From Roseiarcus sp963836695 (GTDB lineage Bacteria > Pseudomonadota > Alphaproteobacteria > Rhizobiales > Beijerinckiaceae), in NCBI GenBank assembly GCA_963836695.1, contig CAWIKX010000009.1:310001-374000 (forward strand): a stretch of DNA of 64,000 nucleotides, read 5' to 3'. The notes below the pieces were generated by a model. The model was not told where the DNA came from. It ran no database searches and was given only the letters and a program-made list of their open reading frames with translations. Made by a program: the position numbers and the translations under genes. Positions 56,302 through 64,000 of the stretch are shown here, in pieces (within the stretch, counting starts at the first letter, position 1; each line of letters opens with the position of its first letter).

Positions 56302-57362
56302 GCCTCGGGCTCCTCTCGTGCTCCGGCCTCGTCCTCCGTCGGCGGCGCGCCCTCCGTCGGCTGCGCGCCCTCGCCCACGTCCTCGTCGTCACCGTAAGAC
56401 GTTGTGAGGGCTCGCGCGTCGAGACCCTTCTCGCGGAGATATCGTGTGAGCGCTTCCGTGTACCCGTGCGTCACGAGAATGCGCTCAGCGCCCGTCGCCT
56501 CGATGGAGGCCATGAGACCTGGCCAGTCGGCGTGGTCGGAGAGCGCGAAGCCACGATCGAGCCCGCGCCGACGGCGGTTGCCGCGCACCTGCATCCAGCC
56601 GCTGGCGAGCGCATCGGAATAATCCCCAAAGCGCTTGAGCCAAGGGCTTGCGGCGGCGGAGGGAGGGGCGACGATGACGGCGGTGGAGAACTCGCGTTTG
56701 TGCTCGATCTGGGTCGCGAGACGCGTCGGCGGCAAAGCAATTCCTGCCTCCCGATAAAGCGCATTGATCGCTTCGACCGCGCCGTGACAGACAATTGGCC
56801 CAAGCGCTGGGTCGAGATGGGCGATGAGCCGCTGCGCCTTGCCTAGCGCGTAGGCGAAGAGAACGCTCGCGCGTCCGGCCGCGATGTTCTCGCGCCGCCA
56901 GGCGTCAATTGAAGCGAACGTCTCGGCTTGCGGGCGCCAACGGTAGATCGGCAGGCCGAAGGTTGATTCGGTGATGAAGGCGTGACAGCGGAGCGGCTCG
57001 AAGGCGGGCGAAACGCCGTCGCTTTCGAGCTTGTAGTCGCCTGACGCGACCCAAATCTCGCCCTTCGAGGCTACGCGAACCTGCGCCGAGCCGAGCACAT
57101 GGCCGGCGGGATGGACCGAAACCTCAACCCCGCTGCGCGTCAGGACCTCGCCGTAAGCCAGAGTCTCGATCGTGACGTCGCCCAGTCGCTTGCGCAGGAT
57201 CGGCGCCGTGTCGCGGTGGCAGACGTAGACATCCGAGCCGAAGCGCGCGTGATCGGAATGCGCGTGGGTGATAATGGCGCGCGAGACCGGGCGCCACGGG
57301 TCGATGTGAAAATCGCCCGCGGCGCAATAGAGTCCGCGGTCAGTTGAAGCGATGAGGTCCAA
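56298..57362 (-). CDS. Ligase-associated DNA exonuclease (metallo-beta-lactamase/CPSF-like)
   Basis: The 354-residue protein has beta-CASP/metallo-beta-lactamase features: the metal motif ITHAHSDHARFGS near residue 31, VHPAGHVLGSAQVRVASKGE, WVASGDYKLESDGVSPAFEP and C-terminal GFALSDHADWPGL. It matches the exonuclease encoded with ATP-dependent ligases for DNA end processing. The C-terminal Glu/Gly/Ala-rich tail is low complexity. It is translationally coupled to the ligase. Confidence 0.92.
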   Translation of the reverse strand: MDLIASTDRGLYCAAGDFHIDPWRPVSRAIITHAHSDHARFGSDVYVCHRDTAPILRKRLGDVTIETLAYGEVLTRSGVEVSVHPAGHVLGSAQVRVASKGEIWVASGDYKLESDGVSPAFEPLRCHAFITESTFGLPIYRWRPQAETFASIDAWRRENIAAGRASVLFAYALGKAQRLIAHLDPALGPIVCHGAVEAINALYREAGIALPPTRLATQIEHKREFSTAVIVAPPSAAASPWLKRFGDYSDALASGWMQVRGNRRRRGLDRGFALSDHADWPGLMASIEATGAERILVTHGYTEALTRYLREKGLDARALTTSYGDDEDVGEGAQPTEGAPPTEDEAGAREEPEA

Positions 57363-57547
57363 GGATGATGTGCGCCTTGCGGGGAATGACGTGGACCAGC
57401 CAATATGGGGACGAGGTCAAAGCCCGGCCAGTTGCGCCGCCTTCGACCCAAAACGGTTGACGGTTTGGCAAAGTTCGAAGGCCGGCGCATTTGCGTATCT
57501 TGGTTCGATCGTGCGAGGGCAGGCACGCATCTACGGGAGACGAGAGC

Positions 57548-58870
57548 GTGGCGCCGGATAATGAAACCCTAACTCTCAATCGGGTGGCGTATCGCTTCAT
57601 TCCGTTCTTGATGCTCTGCTACTTCGTCAACTACCTCGATCGCGTCAACGTCGGCTTCGCCAAGCTCACCATGGACACGGATCTCGGCCTTTCTGATACG
57701 GCGTTCGGTTTCGGCGCAGGCATTTTCTTCCTCGCTTATTTTCTGTTCGAAGTTCCCTCGAACGTCATCATGGATCGGGTGGGCGCGCGCATCTGGATCG
57801 CGCGGATCATGCTTTCTTGGGGCATAGTCTCTGGCGCCATGGCCTTTATTCCGCAGATCGCGGCGTGAACGGGCTTCAGCCCAGAGCACACCTTCTACGG
57901 CCTTCGTTTCCTTCTTGGGGTCGCCGAAGCGGGATTTTTCCCTGGCATCATCTTCTTCCTGACGCTTTGGTTTCCCGCCTCTTACCGCGGCCGGATCGTC
58001 GGCTATTTCATGGCCGCGATTCCGCTCTCATCGGCGATTGGTTCGCCAGTTTCGGCGGCGCTCCTTGGCCTTCATGGCTCGGCCGGGCTCTCAGGCTGGC
58101 AATGGCTGTTCATCATCGAGGCGCTGCCGTCGATCCTTCTTGCCTTCGCCGTCTATTTCTATCTGACCGATCGACCGGCGGATGCGACATGGCTTTCGGC
58201 TGGCGAACGGGACTGGCTTCAGCGTCGCCTCGCCGCCGAGAATGCGCGACGAACCCACGTGTCTCCAGGCAGCATTTTTGCGAGCCTCTATGACTATCGG
58301 GTGCTGGCGCTAGCGCTCGTGTATTTTGGCAATGTGGCGTGCCTCTATGGCGTCAGCTTCTGGTTGCCATCGATTGTGAAGGGCTTCGGCGTCTCGATCG
58401 CCGCGACCGGCTGGATCAGCGCCATTCCCTATATCGTCGGCTTTGTGGGCATGGTCTGGTGGGGCCTTCGCTCCGACAAGCATGGGGAACGCACCTATCA
58501 TTTGGCGAGCGCCCTCTTGCTCGCGGCCCTCGGTATCGGCGCTTCGGCGTTTCTCGACGATCCTGTCGCAAAAATGATTGCGCTGACGATCGGCTCGCTT
58601 GGGGTCTATTCGGCACTGCCGCTCCTGTGGACCCTGCCGACGGCGTTTCTCGCGGGCGCGGCCGTTGCGCCAGGCATCGCCGCGATCAACGCGATCGGCA
58701 ATCTATCCGGTTATTTTGGCCCCTTCATCATGGGCTGGGTCAAGGATTTGACCGGCGACTTCCGCTGGGGACTTGTCACGATTGCCGCGTGCGCTCTTGC
58801 CGCGGTCGTCATCACCCTCTTGCTCGGACATGACGTCGAACTGGAGCGTGCGCCTGAACTGGCGGAGTGA
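57548..58870 (+). pseudogene. MFS transporter (anion:cation symporter type) with in-frame TGA
   Basis: Starting at GTG 57548 after GGGAGACGAGAG, the frame has the ACS-family opening: RFIPFLMLCYFVNYLDRVNV followed by GFAKLTMDTDLGLSDTAFGF. Codon 107 (57866-57868) is TGA. The same frame continues past it as TGFSPEHTFYGLRFLLGVAE and is open to 58870, with all twelve helices. A change from CGA or TGG would explain the stop. The 441-codon length is normal. The likely substrates are organic acids such as phthalate or tartrate. As written the first product has only three helices. Confidence 0.88.
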
Positions 58871-58879
58871 GCGCGCGTC

Positions 58880-59671
58880 TTAGCCTGCGCGAGGTGGACC
58901 GGCTGAGCGGCAGGAGCCAAGCAGATTGTCCGCGCCGACTGGCCACCATGCGTGTGGCGCTTTGGCGTACGAGGTCAGAATCAGGAATTGATCGTCGTTG
59001 TCGACGCGAACCCCCACGACTACGATCGTCACGTCGCCGGGGCTGTCTGTCTTGCCGGCGAGAGCCTCAGCGGCGAGCTGAAACGGATTGACGTTCGCAA
59101 GGTCCGTTCCGGGGATGCGGTATCCCCAGAACATCGTATGGGGAACGACCGGACCGATCTGGGCCCATTCGCCTATCGGGACCCTCGGCGCGGCGGCCGC
59201 GATCGTACGGCGGGCGTAGGGAATGAGACAGCCCACGTGGATGTGGAGCTGGTCCTGCGTCCTGACGACGGCTGAATTAACGAAAAGCGCGATCGCGTCG
59301 CGCTCCGGCGCCTGACCATCCGCGGCCTTCAAGAACGTCCGGGCGCTCCAGGCGGCGTCGAAATAGTTCGGCGCCTCCGGTGATCGCAGGAACGGGTCCT
59401 CAATGCCGATGATCCGCCGCGTCGGGGCGACGACCGTATCATCCGACAGCGGCGGACGCAGGACGACATTGCCGCGATCCTCCCCACCGGACACATTGAC
59501 CTCCAGGCAAGGAAAGGGCGCTCCGGTCAGCTTGTAATCGGCGACGCAGGCGCGCACGACCTGCCAGAGCGCCGTCCGATGAAGCTCCATAGCGTAAGCG
59601 GCGAACGCCGCCGACACCGTGATAACGGCGACCGCAGCAAGAATCCATATTGTCTTCTTGCTACGCGTCAC
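58880..59671 (-). CDS. CDP-diacylglycerol diphosphatase-like protein (Cdh family)
   Basis: The protein has one N-terminal membrane helix (IWILAAVAVITVSAAFAAYA). Conserved Cdh motifs are NVVLRPPLSDDTVVAPTRRI, EAPNYFDAAWSARTFLKAA and the HIT-like QLHIHVGCLIPYARR. The HxHxx motif is the active site of these CDP-alcohol pyrophosphatases. A GTG at 59671 preceded by GAGGA is favoured; ATG 59728 adds 19 residues. The enzyme would act at the periplasmic face on CDP-diacylglycerol. Confidence 0.85.
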   Translation of the reverse strand: MTRSKKTIWILAAVAVITVSAAFAAYAMELHRTALWQVVRACVADYKLTGAPFPCLEVNVSGGEDRGNVVLRPPLSDDTVVAPTRRIIGIEDPFLRSPEAPNYFDAAWSARTFLKAADGQAPERDAIALFVNSAVVRTQDQLHIHVGCLIPYARRTIAAAAPRVPIGEWAQIGPVVPHTMFWGYRIPGTDLANVNPFQLAAEALAGKTDSPGDVTIVVVGVRVDNDDQFLILTSYAKAPHAWWPVGADNLLGSCRSAGPPRAG

Positions 59672-59868
59672 GCCTTCGTCCTCTGCATCGCTCTGAATGC
59701 TTTTACGAAGTTTCTGCGCGCCTGGCATTACGCCGCGATGAACTGCAGTTCATGATGACGAGACTTGCGCGCCAGATCGCGGCGCTTATGCGGCAAGCCT
59801 CGCCGGGACGGCCACCCCATTGAGCCTTGCCCAATAGTGATCGCCGTTGGCTTCGCCGGACCCCTGCT

Positions 59869-60297
59869 TCAGCGGCTCGCAAGACCACGCAGAAAGTTGA
59901 TGTCCACGAGCCCGGCGTGCTGCTTCATGACCTTGCCCTTTTCGAATGCGATTAAAGTCGGAATGCCGCGGACGCCGAAGCGCGCCGCGATCGCCGGCTC
60001 CTCGTCGACATTGACCTTGCCGAAGCGGGCGCGCGGCTCGAGCTCCTTCGCCGCCCTGTCAAAAATCGGCGCCATCGTCCGACAAGGCCCGCACCAGGGC
60101 GCCCAGAAGTCGACGATCAGGGGCATGTCGTTGCGCTCGACATGCTTGTCGAAGGTCTTCTCGGTCAGCGCGATCGGCTCGCCGGTGAACAAGTTTGCCT
60201 TGCAGGCCCCGCACTTCGCCTCCGCCGCGGGGCGGTCGTCGGGGATGCGATTGACCGCGGAGCAATGGGGACAGACGACGTGATTGGATTCGGTCAT
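59869..60297 (-). CDS. trxC: Thioredoxin 2 (TrxC)
   Basis: The N-terminal zinc ribbon has two cysteine pairs (VVCPHC at C9, C12 and AKCGACKAN at C29, C32). The thioredoxin fold follows with active site DFWAPWCGPCRTMAP (C69, C72) and the cis-proline loop GVRGIPTLIAFEKG. ATG 60297 gives 142 residues, as in other TrxC. Cytoplasmic disulfide reductase, often induced by oxidative stress. Confidence 0.95.
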   Translation of the reverse strand: MTESNHVVCPHCSAVNRIPDDRPAAEAKCGACKANLFTGEPIALTEKTFDKHVERNDMPLIVDFWAPWCGPCRTMAPIFDRAAKELEPRARFGKVNVDEEPAIAARFGVRGIPTLIAFEKGKVMKQHAGLVDINFLRGLASR

Positions 60298-60489
60298 GGT
60301 AGGCGCCCTCTCTGTGGCGCTTGCCAATATTTGGCCCCATTCGGCGCGTTTTCAAGCGGACAAAGACCGGTTCCGTTATGTTTGTTCACGAATTCGTGAT
60401 CATCCATTGCGGTAACCTCCCGAGCATGGAGACGTACTGGCTGCGGGAGGCTTCATGGCTTCCTGAGACGGCGGGGCTGCCGCCGCCCT

Positions 60490-60507
60490 TGGTATAACCA
60501 ATTGGTC
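60490..60507. promoter_or_regulatory. Putative GntR (FadR-group) operator
   Basis: TTGGTATAACCAATTGGT contains the palindrome TTGGT-ATA-ACCAA, overlapping a second palindrome ACCAATTGGT. This is close to the TGGTnnnACCA sites of PdhR/LldR-type GntR regulators. It ends 18 bases before the DUF2282 start. No regulator gene is adjacent. Confidence 0.5.
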
Positions 60508-60525
60508 AGACAGAGGATTATCTTC

Positions 60526-60810
60526 ATGAACGCCAAATCCGCGATCACCGCCGCCACCCTCGCCTGCTCACTCGCCGCCGCGCTCGCCGCCTCCACCGCT
60601 AAGGCCGGCCCCGCCGCCGCCCAGCCCGGCGCCGATAAGTGCTACGGCGTCGCGCTCGCCGGCAAGAACGATTGCGCCGCCGGCGCCGGCACGAGCTGCG
60701 CGGGCACCTCGACTATCGATTACGACCCCGGTCATTGGAAGTATGTCACCAAGGGTTCTTGCGAAGGCATGATGACCCCGAAGGGCCACGGCTCGCTGAC
60801 CGCGATGTAG
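60526..60810 (+). CDS. bufA1: DUF2282 protein, bufferin (BufA1)-type RiPP precursor
   Basis: The 94-residue protein has a signal peptide (AITAATLACSLAAALAASTA) and the DUF2282 core: DKCYGVALAGKNDC, AGAGTSCAGTSTIDYDPGHW, VTKGSCEG. The four conserved cysteines are C39, C50, C58 and C79. DUF2282 proteins are precursors of bufferins, peptides modified on cysteine by DUF692 (MNIO) enzymes with a DUF2063 partner, and implicated in copper sequestration. Neither partner gene is present nearby, so this is an orphan copy. ATG 60526 is preferred over an upstream GTG. It is preceded by a GntR-like palindrome. Confidence 0.88.
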   Translation: MNAKSAITAATLACSLAAALAASTAKAGPAAAQPGADKCYGVALAGKNDCAAGAGTSCAGTSTIDYDPGHWKYVTKGSCEGMMTPKGHGSLTAM

Positions 60811-60870
60811 GACCAACATCCAGAATCCTTAAGCTTTACGGCCCTGCCCTCGCCGGCCGGGCCGTTTCGT

Positions 60871-62583
60871 TCATCCTTCCGGAAAATCCTCGATCCTGAA
60901 CTCCGCCCCCGCACGTTCCCCGCGCTCGGCGAGCGCGCTTTCCCGCTGGCGAAGTTCGACCCTCCGGATCTTGCCCGACACCGTCTTGGGCAGTTCATAG
61001 AACTCGATCCTGCGCACCAGCTTGTAGGCCGATAGCCGTGCGCGCATGTGCGTGAAGATCGCCGCCGCGGTCTCGCGGCTGGGGGCGTGCCCTTGCGCGA
61101 GCGCGACATAGCCTTTGGCGATCGTGTAGCGCACCGGATCGGGCGCCGGCACGACAGCGGCCTCGGCGATCGCCGGATGCTCGATCAGCACGCTTTCAAG
61201 CTCGAACGGGCTCAAACGATAGTCGCTGGACTTGAACACATCGTCGGCGCGGCCGATGAAGGTGATGTAGCCGTCGGCGTCGCGTGAAGCGACGTCTCCC
61301 GTCTTGTAATATTCGCCCTCGATGGGAATAAGTTCGCCGCGCTCGTTCTGGTAGCCGCTCATAAGGCCCGCCGGACGCGGCCGCAGCGGAAGCGCGATCT
61401 CTCCATTGTCGCTCTCGAGCCCGTCTGCGTCGATGAGCGCAACCCGATAGCCGGGCAAAGGCCGCCCCATCGAGCCAGGAACGACCGGCTGTCCGGGCGA
61501 ATTGCCGATCATCATGGTGGTCTCGGTCTGCCCGTAGGAATCGCGTAAGGAGAGACCCCAGGCTCGCATGACCTGCTCGATGATCTCCGGATTGACCGGC
61601 TCGCCCGCCGCGTTGACCTCGCGCAAAACGACCTTCCATTGTCTCAAGTCGTGCTGGATCAGCATTCGCCACACGGTCGGGGGCGCGCAGAATACCGTGA
61701 CCTGATGCTCGACCAGCACGTCAAGCGTTGCTCGCGGCTCGAAGCGCTGGCTGAGCGCCAAGATCGTCGCGCCGGCGTTCCAGGGCGCGAAGAAGCTCGA
61801 CCAGGCGTGCTTGGCCCAGCCGGGCGAGGAAATGTTGAGATGCGCGTCGCCGGGCTTCAGGCCCAGCCCGTACATGGTCGAGAGATGCCCGATCGGGTAG
61901 CTCGCATGCGTCTGCACCACGAGCTTGGAGCGCGCCGTCGTGCCCGAGGTGAAATAGAGCAGCATCGGGTCGTCGGCTTTGGTCGGGGCGTCGGGGGTGA
62001 AGAACTGGCTGCCCAGAAGCGTGGCGTAGCGCCGCCAGTCGTGCGGGGCCGGGCCGACCGCAATGCGCTCCACGCCCTCGGCAAGCCCCGCGAATTTCTC
62101 GGCGTCGGACCCGTGCGCGATCAGATATTTCGCCTGGCCTCGCTCGAGCCGGTCGGCGATGTCGGCATGCCCCAGCGTCGGCATCGCGGGAATGAGCACG
62201 AGGCCGAGCTTCATCGCCGCGAGCATCGTCGCCCAGAGTTCGGGCACGACGCCCAGCATCATCAACAGGCGATCGCCACGCTTGGCGCCGAGCGAGCGCA
62301 GGCCATTCGCGAGACGAGACGATTCCAGGCGGAGATCGGCGAAGGTCCGCGTCTCCACCCGCTCGCCGATGACTTTGAGGGCGATCTTCTCGCCATGCTC
62401 TCCCTCGGCGAGTTCGGCGTCGAACCATTCGAGCGCCCAGTTGAACTCGCGCGGGCGCGGCCAGGAGAAAGCGGCGCGCGCGCCGTGATAGTCGTCCTCG
62501 AGCTCCAGCAGCCGGTCGCGCGCCTCGCGGAAGGTCAGAGGGGCCGGAGCCGCGCGAGGCGAGGAGAAGGGAGAAAGAGACAT
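60871..62583 (-). CDS. AMP-dependent acyl-CoA synthetase
   Basis: The 570-residue ANL-superfamily enzyme has the phosphate loop YFTSGTTARSKLVVQTHAS, the A5 motif DSYGQTETTMMIG, the A7 motif EYYKTGDVASRDADGY and the C-terminal lysine region PKTVSGKIRRVELR. It resembles benzoate or medium-chain acyl-CoA ligases. Activates a carboxylate to its CoA ester through an acyl-AMP. Substrate not predicted. It is convergent with the DUF2282 gene. Confidence 0.9.
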   Translation of the reverse strand: MSLSPFSSPRAAPAPLTFREARDRLLELEDDYHGARAAFSWPRPREFNWALEWFDAELAEGEHGEKIALKVIGERVETRTFADLRLESSRLANGLRSLGAKRGDRLLMMLGVVPELWATMLAAMKLGLVLIPAMPTLGHADIADRLERGQAKYLIAHGSDAEKFAGLAEGVERIAVGPAPHDWRRYATLLGSQFFTPDAPTKADDPMLLYFTSGTTARSKLVVQTHASYPIGHLSTMYGLGLKPGDAHLNISSPGWAKHAWSSFFAPWNAGATILALSQRFEPRATLDVLVEHQVTVFCAPPTVWRMLIQHDLRQWKVVLREVNAAGEPVNPEIIEQVMRAWGLSLRDSYGQTETTMMIGNSPGQPVVPGSMGRPLPGYRVALIDADGLESDNGEIALPLRPRPAGLMSGYQNERGELIPIEGEYYKTGDVASRDADGYITFIGRADDVFKSSDYRLSPFELESVLIEHPAIAEAAVVPAPDPVRYTIAKGYVALAQGHAPSRETAAAIFTHMRARLSAYKLVRRIEFYELPKTVSGKIRRVELRQRESALAERGERAGAEFRIEDFPEG

Positions 62584-63208
62584 GGACCGAGTGTGACTCG
62601 GCTTGACCGCTCCGGCAACGTCAACCAGGGCGACGGGCGATTGCCTTGGGCGGCCCTATGCAACCAGGGCGCGAGTTCCGAGCAAGCAATTGAAACAAAA
62701 CGCAAGGAAATGAAAGGAAAAAAGCTTATGTTTCCTTTCATTTCCTTTTCCGAAATCGGGGCTTTTCAACGGGTTACGGGCAATAAAAATAAAAAAATCT
62801 GCAGCCGGCTGAACTCGCGTCCAAGGTTGTCCGAGAACGAGCTTCAAAGGCCAATTTTGTCCTTTCGTCTCGCCGCGCGGCGCGCGACCCGAACGCGGAG
62901 GTCAGATTCCGGAGTGAGAAAGGTATAGCATGATTCCGGTTTTTCGTAAATGGTCTGTCGCGATTTCTTTCTGAGTCGACAGATCCGTCCGGCCAGCTTC
63001 AGTTGGGCTGCTAATTGGTACTAATACCTATATCTTTTGCTTGCTCGGCCTAGTAACTCTAGGAAACTGAGCGTCCTCCTATATTCATATTACTGCTTGG
63101 CTCAGGCTTTTGACCTGCCGCCGCTGCTATTGGTTTTCGGGCGGCGTCTGATTCGCTACGCCAAAAATAACGACAGGCGAAACCCACCAATTGGAGTGGA
63201 GGGAACAA
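62584..63208. other. AT-rich intergenic region with hairpin and dispersed repeat
   Basis: No gene is supported in this 625-base stretch. It is markedly more AT-rich than its surroundings from about 62690 to 62810 and again near 63000-63120. It holds the 17-bp-arm inverted repeat at 62704-62747 and the TTTTCAACGGGTTACGGG motif that recurs near 50361. Promoters for both flanking genes should lie here. Confidence 0.6.
62704..62747. repeat. Perfect 17-bp-arm inverted repeat next to a dispersed repeat motif
   Basis: AAGGAAATGAAAGGAAA and its exact reverse complement flank a 10-base loop. Sixteen bases later comes TTTTCAACGGGTTACGGG (62763-62780). Could act as a bidirectional hairpin or be part of a repetitive element. 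Confidence 0.7.
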
Positions 63209-63655
63209 ATGCTTCACCGACATTCTGTTTTTTCGTACTGCCTGATCGGCGCAAGCCTCATGCTTTGCGCTCCGGCCCATGCCGTCGACGACGCGACAGC
63301 TGCCTGCAATGCGGCGATGAATGCTTACGGGGCCGCTGCGGCCAGCGGCGATCCCGACAAAATGGCAGCGGTCTTCGCACCCGACGGCGAACAGGTCTCA
63401 CCTTGGGGATTCGTCGCCGGACATGATGCGCTGGTCAAGGCATACGCACCCTCAATGAAACCGGGTGATAAGGAAGTCGATACGCTCACGAGCGCGCGCA
63501 TGATCGGCGATATGGCGCTGTGCACCGGCGGCTGGACCTTCACTCCGGTGGCGGGCGCATCGGCCATGAACGGCGCTTGGACAAAGGTCATCGGCAAAGT
63601 GGGCGGCGAGTGGAAGATTTTGAATCTGACCTACAACGTCGCGGCGCCTCAGTAG
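63209..63655 (+). CDS. Exported SnoaL-like (NTF2 fold) protein
   Basis: The protein has a signal peptide (FSYCLIGASLMLCAPAHAVD) and the NTF2-like core AMNAYGAAAASGDPDKMAAV, FAPDGEQVSPWGFVAGHDAL and ending GGEWKILNLTYNVAA. GGAGGG lies seven bases before ATG 63209. About 148 residues. Secreted SnoaL-like proteins are mostly uncharacterised. Unlike the SnoaL-like protein at 18.6 kb, this one is exported; the two are not close paralogues. Confidence 0.85.
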   Translation: MLHRHSVFSYCLIGASLMLCAPAHAVDDATAACNAAMNAYGAAAASGDPDKMAAVFAPDGEQVSPWGFVAGHDALVKAYAPSMKPGDKEVDTLTSARMIGDMALCTGGWTFTPVAGASAMNGAWTKVIGKVGGEWKILNLTYNVAAPQ

Positions 63656-63835
63656 TGCATGCCGCAGCAGTCGGGCTGAGACTCTAGCAAAGGGCTCTCC
63701 CGGCGCGCGTCCTGCGGCTTGGACTACTTCTTTGGTGCGTCGACGTTCTCGCTTCCCGCGCGCATCGACGGGCGGCTCGGCACCTCAATGAGGCCGAAGG
63801 TCTCGCAAGCCGGTGAGCACCCGCGCTTGTCGCTC

Positions 63836-64000
63836 TCAGGAATGCTCGGGGATTTGCGGCAGTTCGGGCGCGTCGAGCCCCGCGAACGGATCGCGCCAGG
63901 CCGGGATCTCCATGAGCCGCGCATGCCAGGCTTCGACGCGCGGAAAATCATGAACCGGCAGGCTGGCGAGGTCCGCGAAAGGCAGGACGCAGGCGATCCG
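63836..64000 (-). CDS. Glutathione S-transferase, C-terminal part (cut by window edge)
   Basis: The frame enters from the right edge and ends at a TGA at 63836. The last 54 residues, RIACVLPFADLASLPVHDFP then RVEAWHARLMEIPAWRDPFA, are the C-terminal helix of a GST with the typical PRVEAWHARLMEIPAWRD pattern. The rest of the gene is outside the window. Confidence 0.75.
   Translation of the reverse strand, partial: RIACVLPFADLASLPVHDFPRVEAWHARLMEIPAWRDPFAGLDAPELPQIPEHS

Noticed and set aside
55920..56846. Plus-strand frame opposite the ligase and exonuclease
   Set aside because: Arg-rich shadow of two confident repair genes.
61639..62928. Long plus-strand frame opposite the acyl-CoA synthetase
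   Set aside because: The synthetase has all family motifs; this frame is its Arg/Glu-rich shadow.
63724..63951. Minus-strand frame near the right edge
   Set aside because: The neighbouring frame encodes a clear GST C-terminus; this one is its shadow.

Overview
This GC-rich window reads as the chromosome of an alphaproteobacterium of the Hyphomicrobiales (Rhizobiales) type. The evidence is gene order: tRNA-Pro/merR/ihfA, rpsF-rpsR-DUF2232-rplI, tatABC, serS, surE-pcm-LytM, and the ligase/exonuclease repair pair. Genus cannot be fixed from the sequence alone; the Beijerinckiaceae/Methylocystaceae neighbourhood is a guess. GC-rich core genes alternate with accessory blocks, one of which (27.7-30.4 kb) is visibly more AT-rich.

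Layout. 0-5.2 kb: a carbohydrate unit (edge-cut GH172/DUF2961 enzyme, CUT1 ABC transporter with a frameshifted MalF-type permease) and a broken TauD/TfdA dioxygenase. 5.3-8.9 kb: an island scar with an IS481 remnant, a 3' fragment of tRNA-Asn, an HNH-like gene, a serine recombinase and decayed kinase and membrane-protein fragments. 9-19.9 kb: core functions (tRNA-Pro, MerR, IHF-alpha, S6/S18/L9, SufA-like protein) interleaved with broken genes, including a DEAD-box helicase stopped exactly at its Q-motif glutamine. 20-27.6 kb: small membrane proteins, a VapC remnant, a beta-propeller protein, DUF815 ATPase, hydrolase, DMT exporter, LytM factor, pcm and surE. 27.7-36 kb: a restriction-modification unit, then GH43, glycogen debranching enzyme, GT4 glycosyltransferase and a broken hydratase. 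37-47.9 kb: serS, an Ntn hydrolase, NAD(P)-binding proteins, a caspase/formylglycine-enzyme-like pair, a double-DUF4399 protein, a PEP-CTERM remnant and tatCBA. 48-64 kb: RidA, GDPD, GST, an intact-ended IS5 element with target duplication, 3-methyladenine glycosylase, a ParB-like/pentapeptide operon, DNA ligase plus exonuclease, a nonsense-interrupted MFS gene, CDP-diglyceride hydrolase, TrxC, an orphan bufferin-type (DUF2282) precursor, an acyl-CoA synthetase and a second GST cut by the window edge.

How it fits together. The minus-strand backbone tatABC > serS > surE > pcm > LytM, usually compact in this order, is split twice, by about 8 kb between tatC and serS and about 9 kb between serS and surE. 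Those two insertions hold most of the defence-like and carbohydrate genes. Fourteen or more frameshifts and two nonsense codons fall almost only in accessory genes, while ribosomal, tat, serS, surE, pcm, ihfA and ligase genes are intact. This favours real gene decay over random sequencing error, though both remain possible.

The best candidates for new biology are the secreted ParB-like/pentapeptide-repeat operon whose second gene ends in a nucleotide-binding-like domain, the caspase/SUMF pair with C-terminal cysteine repeats, the nuclease-methylase fusion with a half-size specificity subunit, and the orphan DUF2282 precursor under a GntR-type palindrome.
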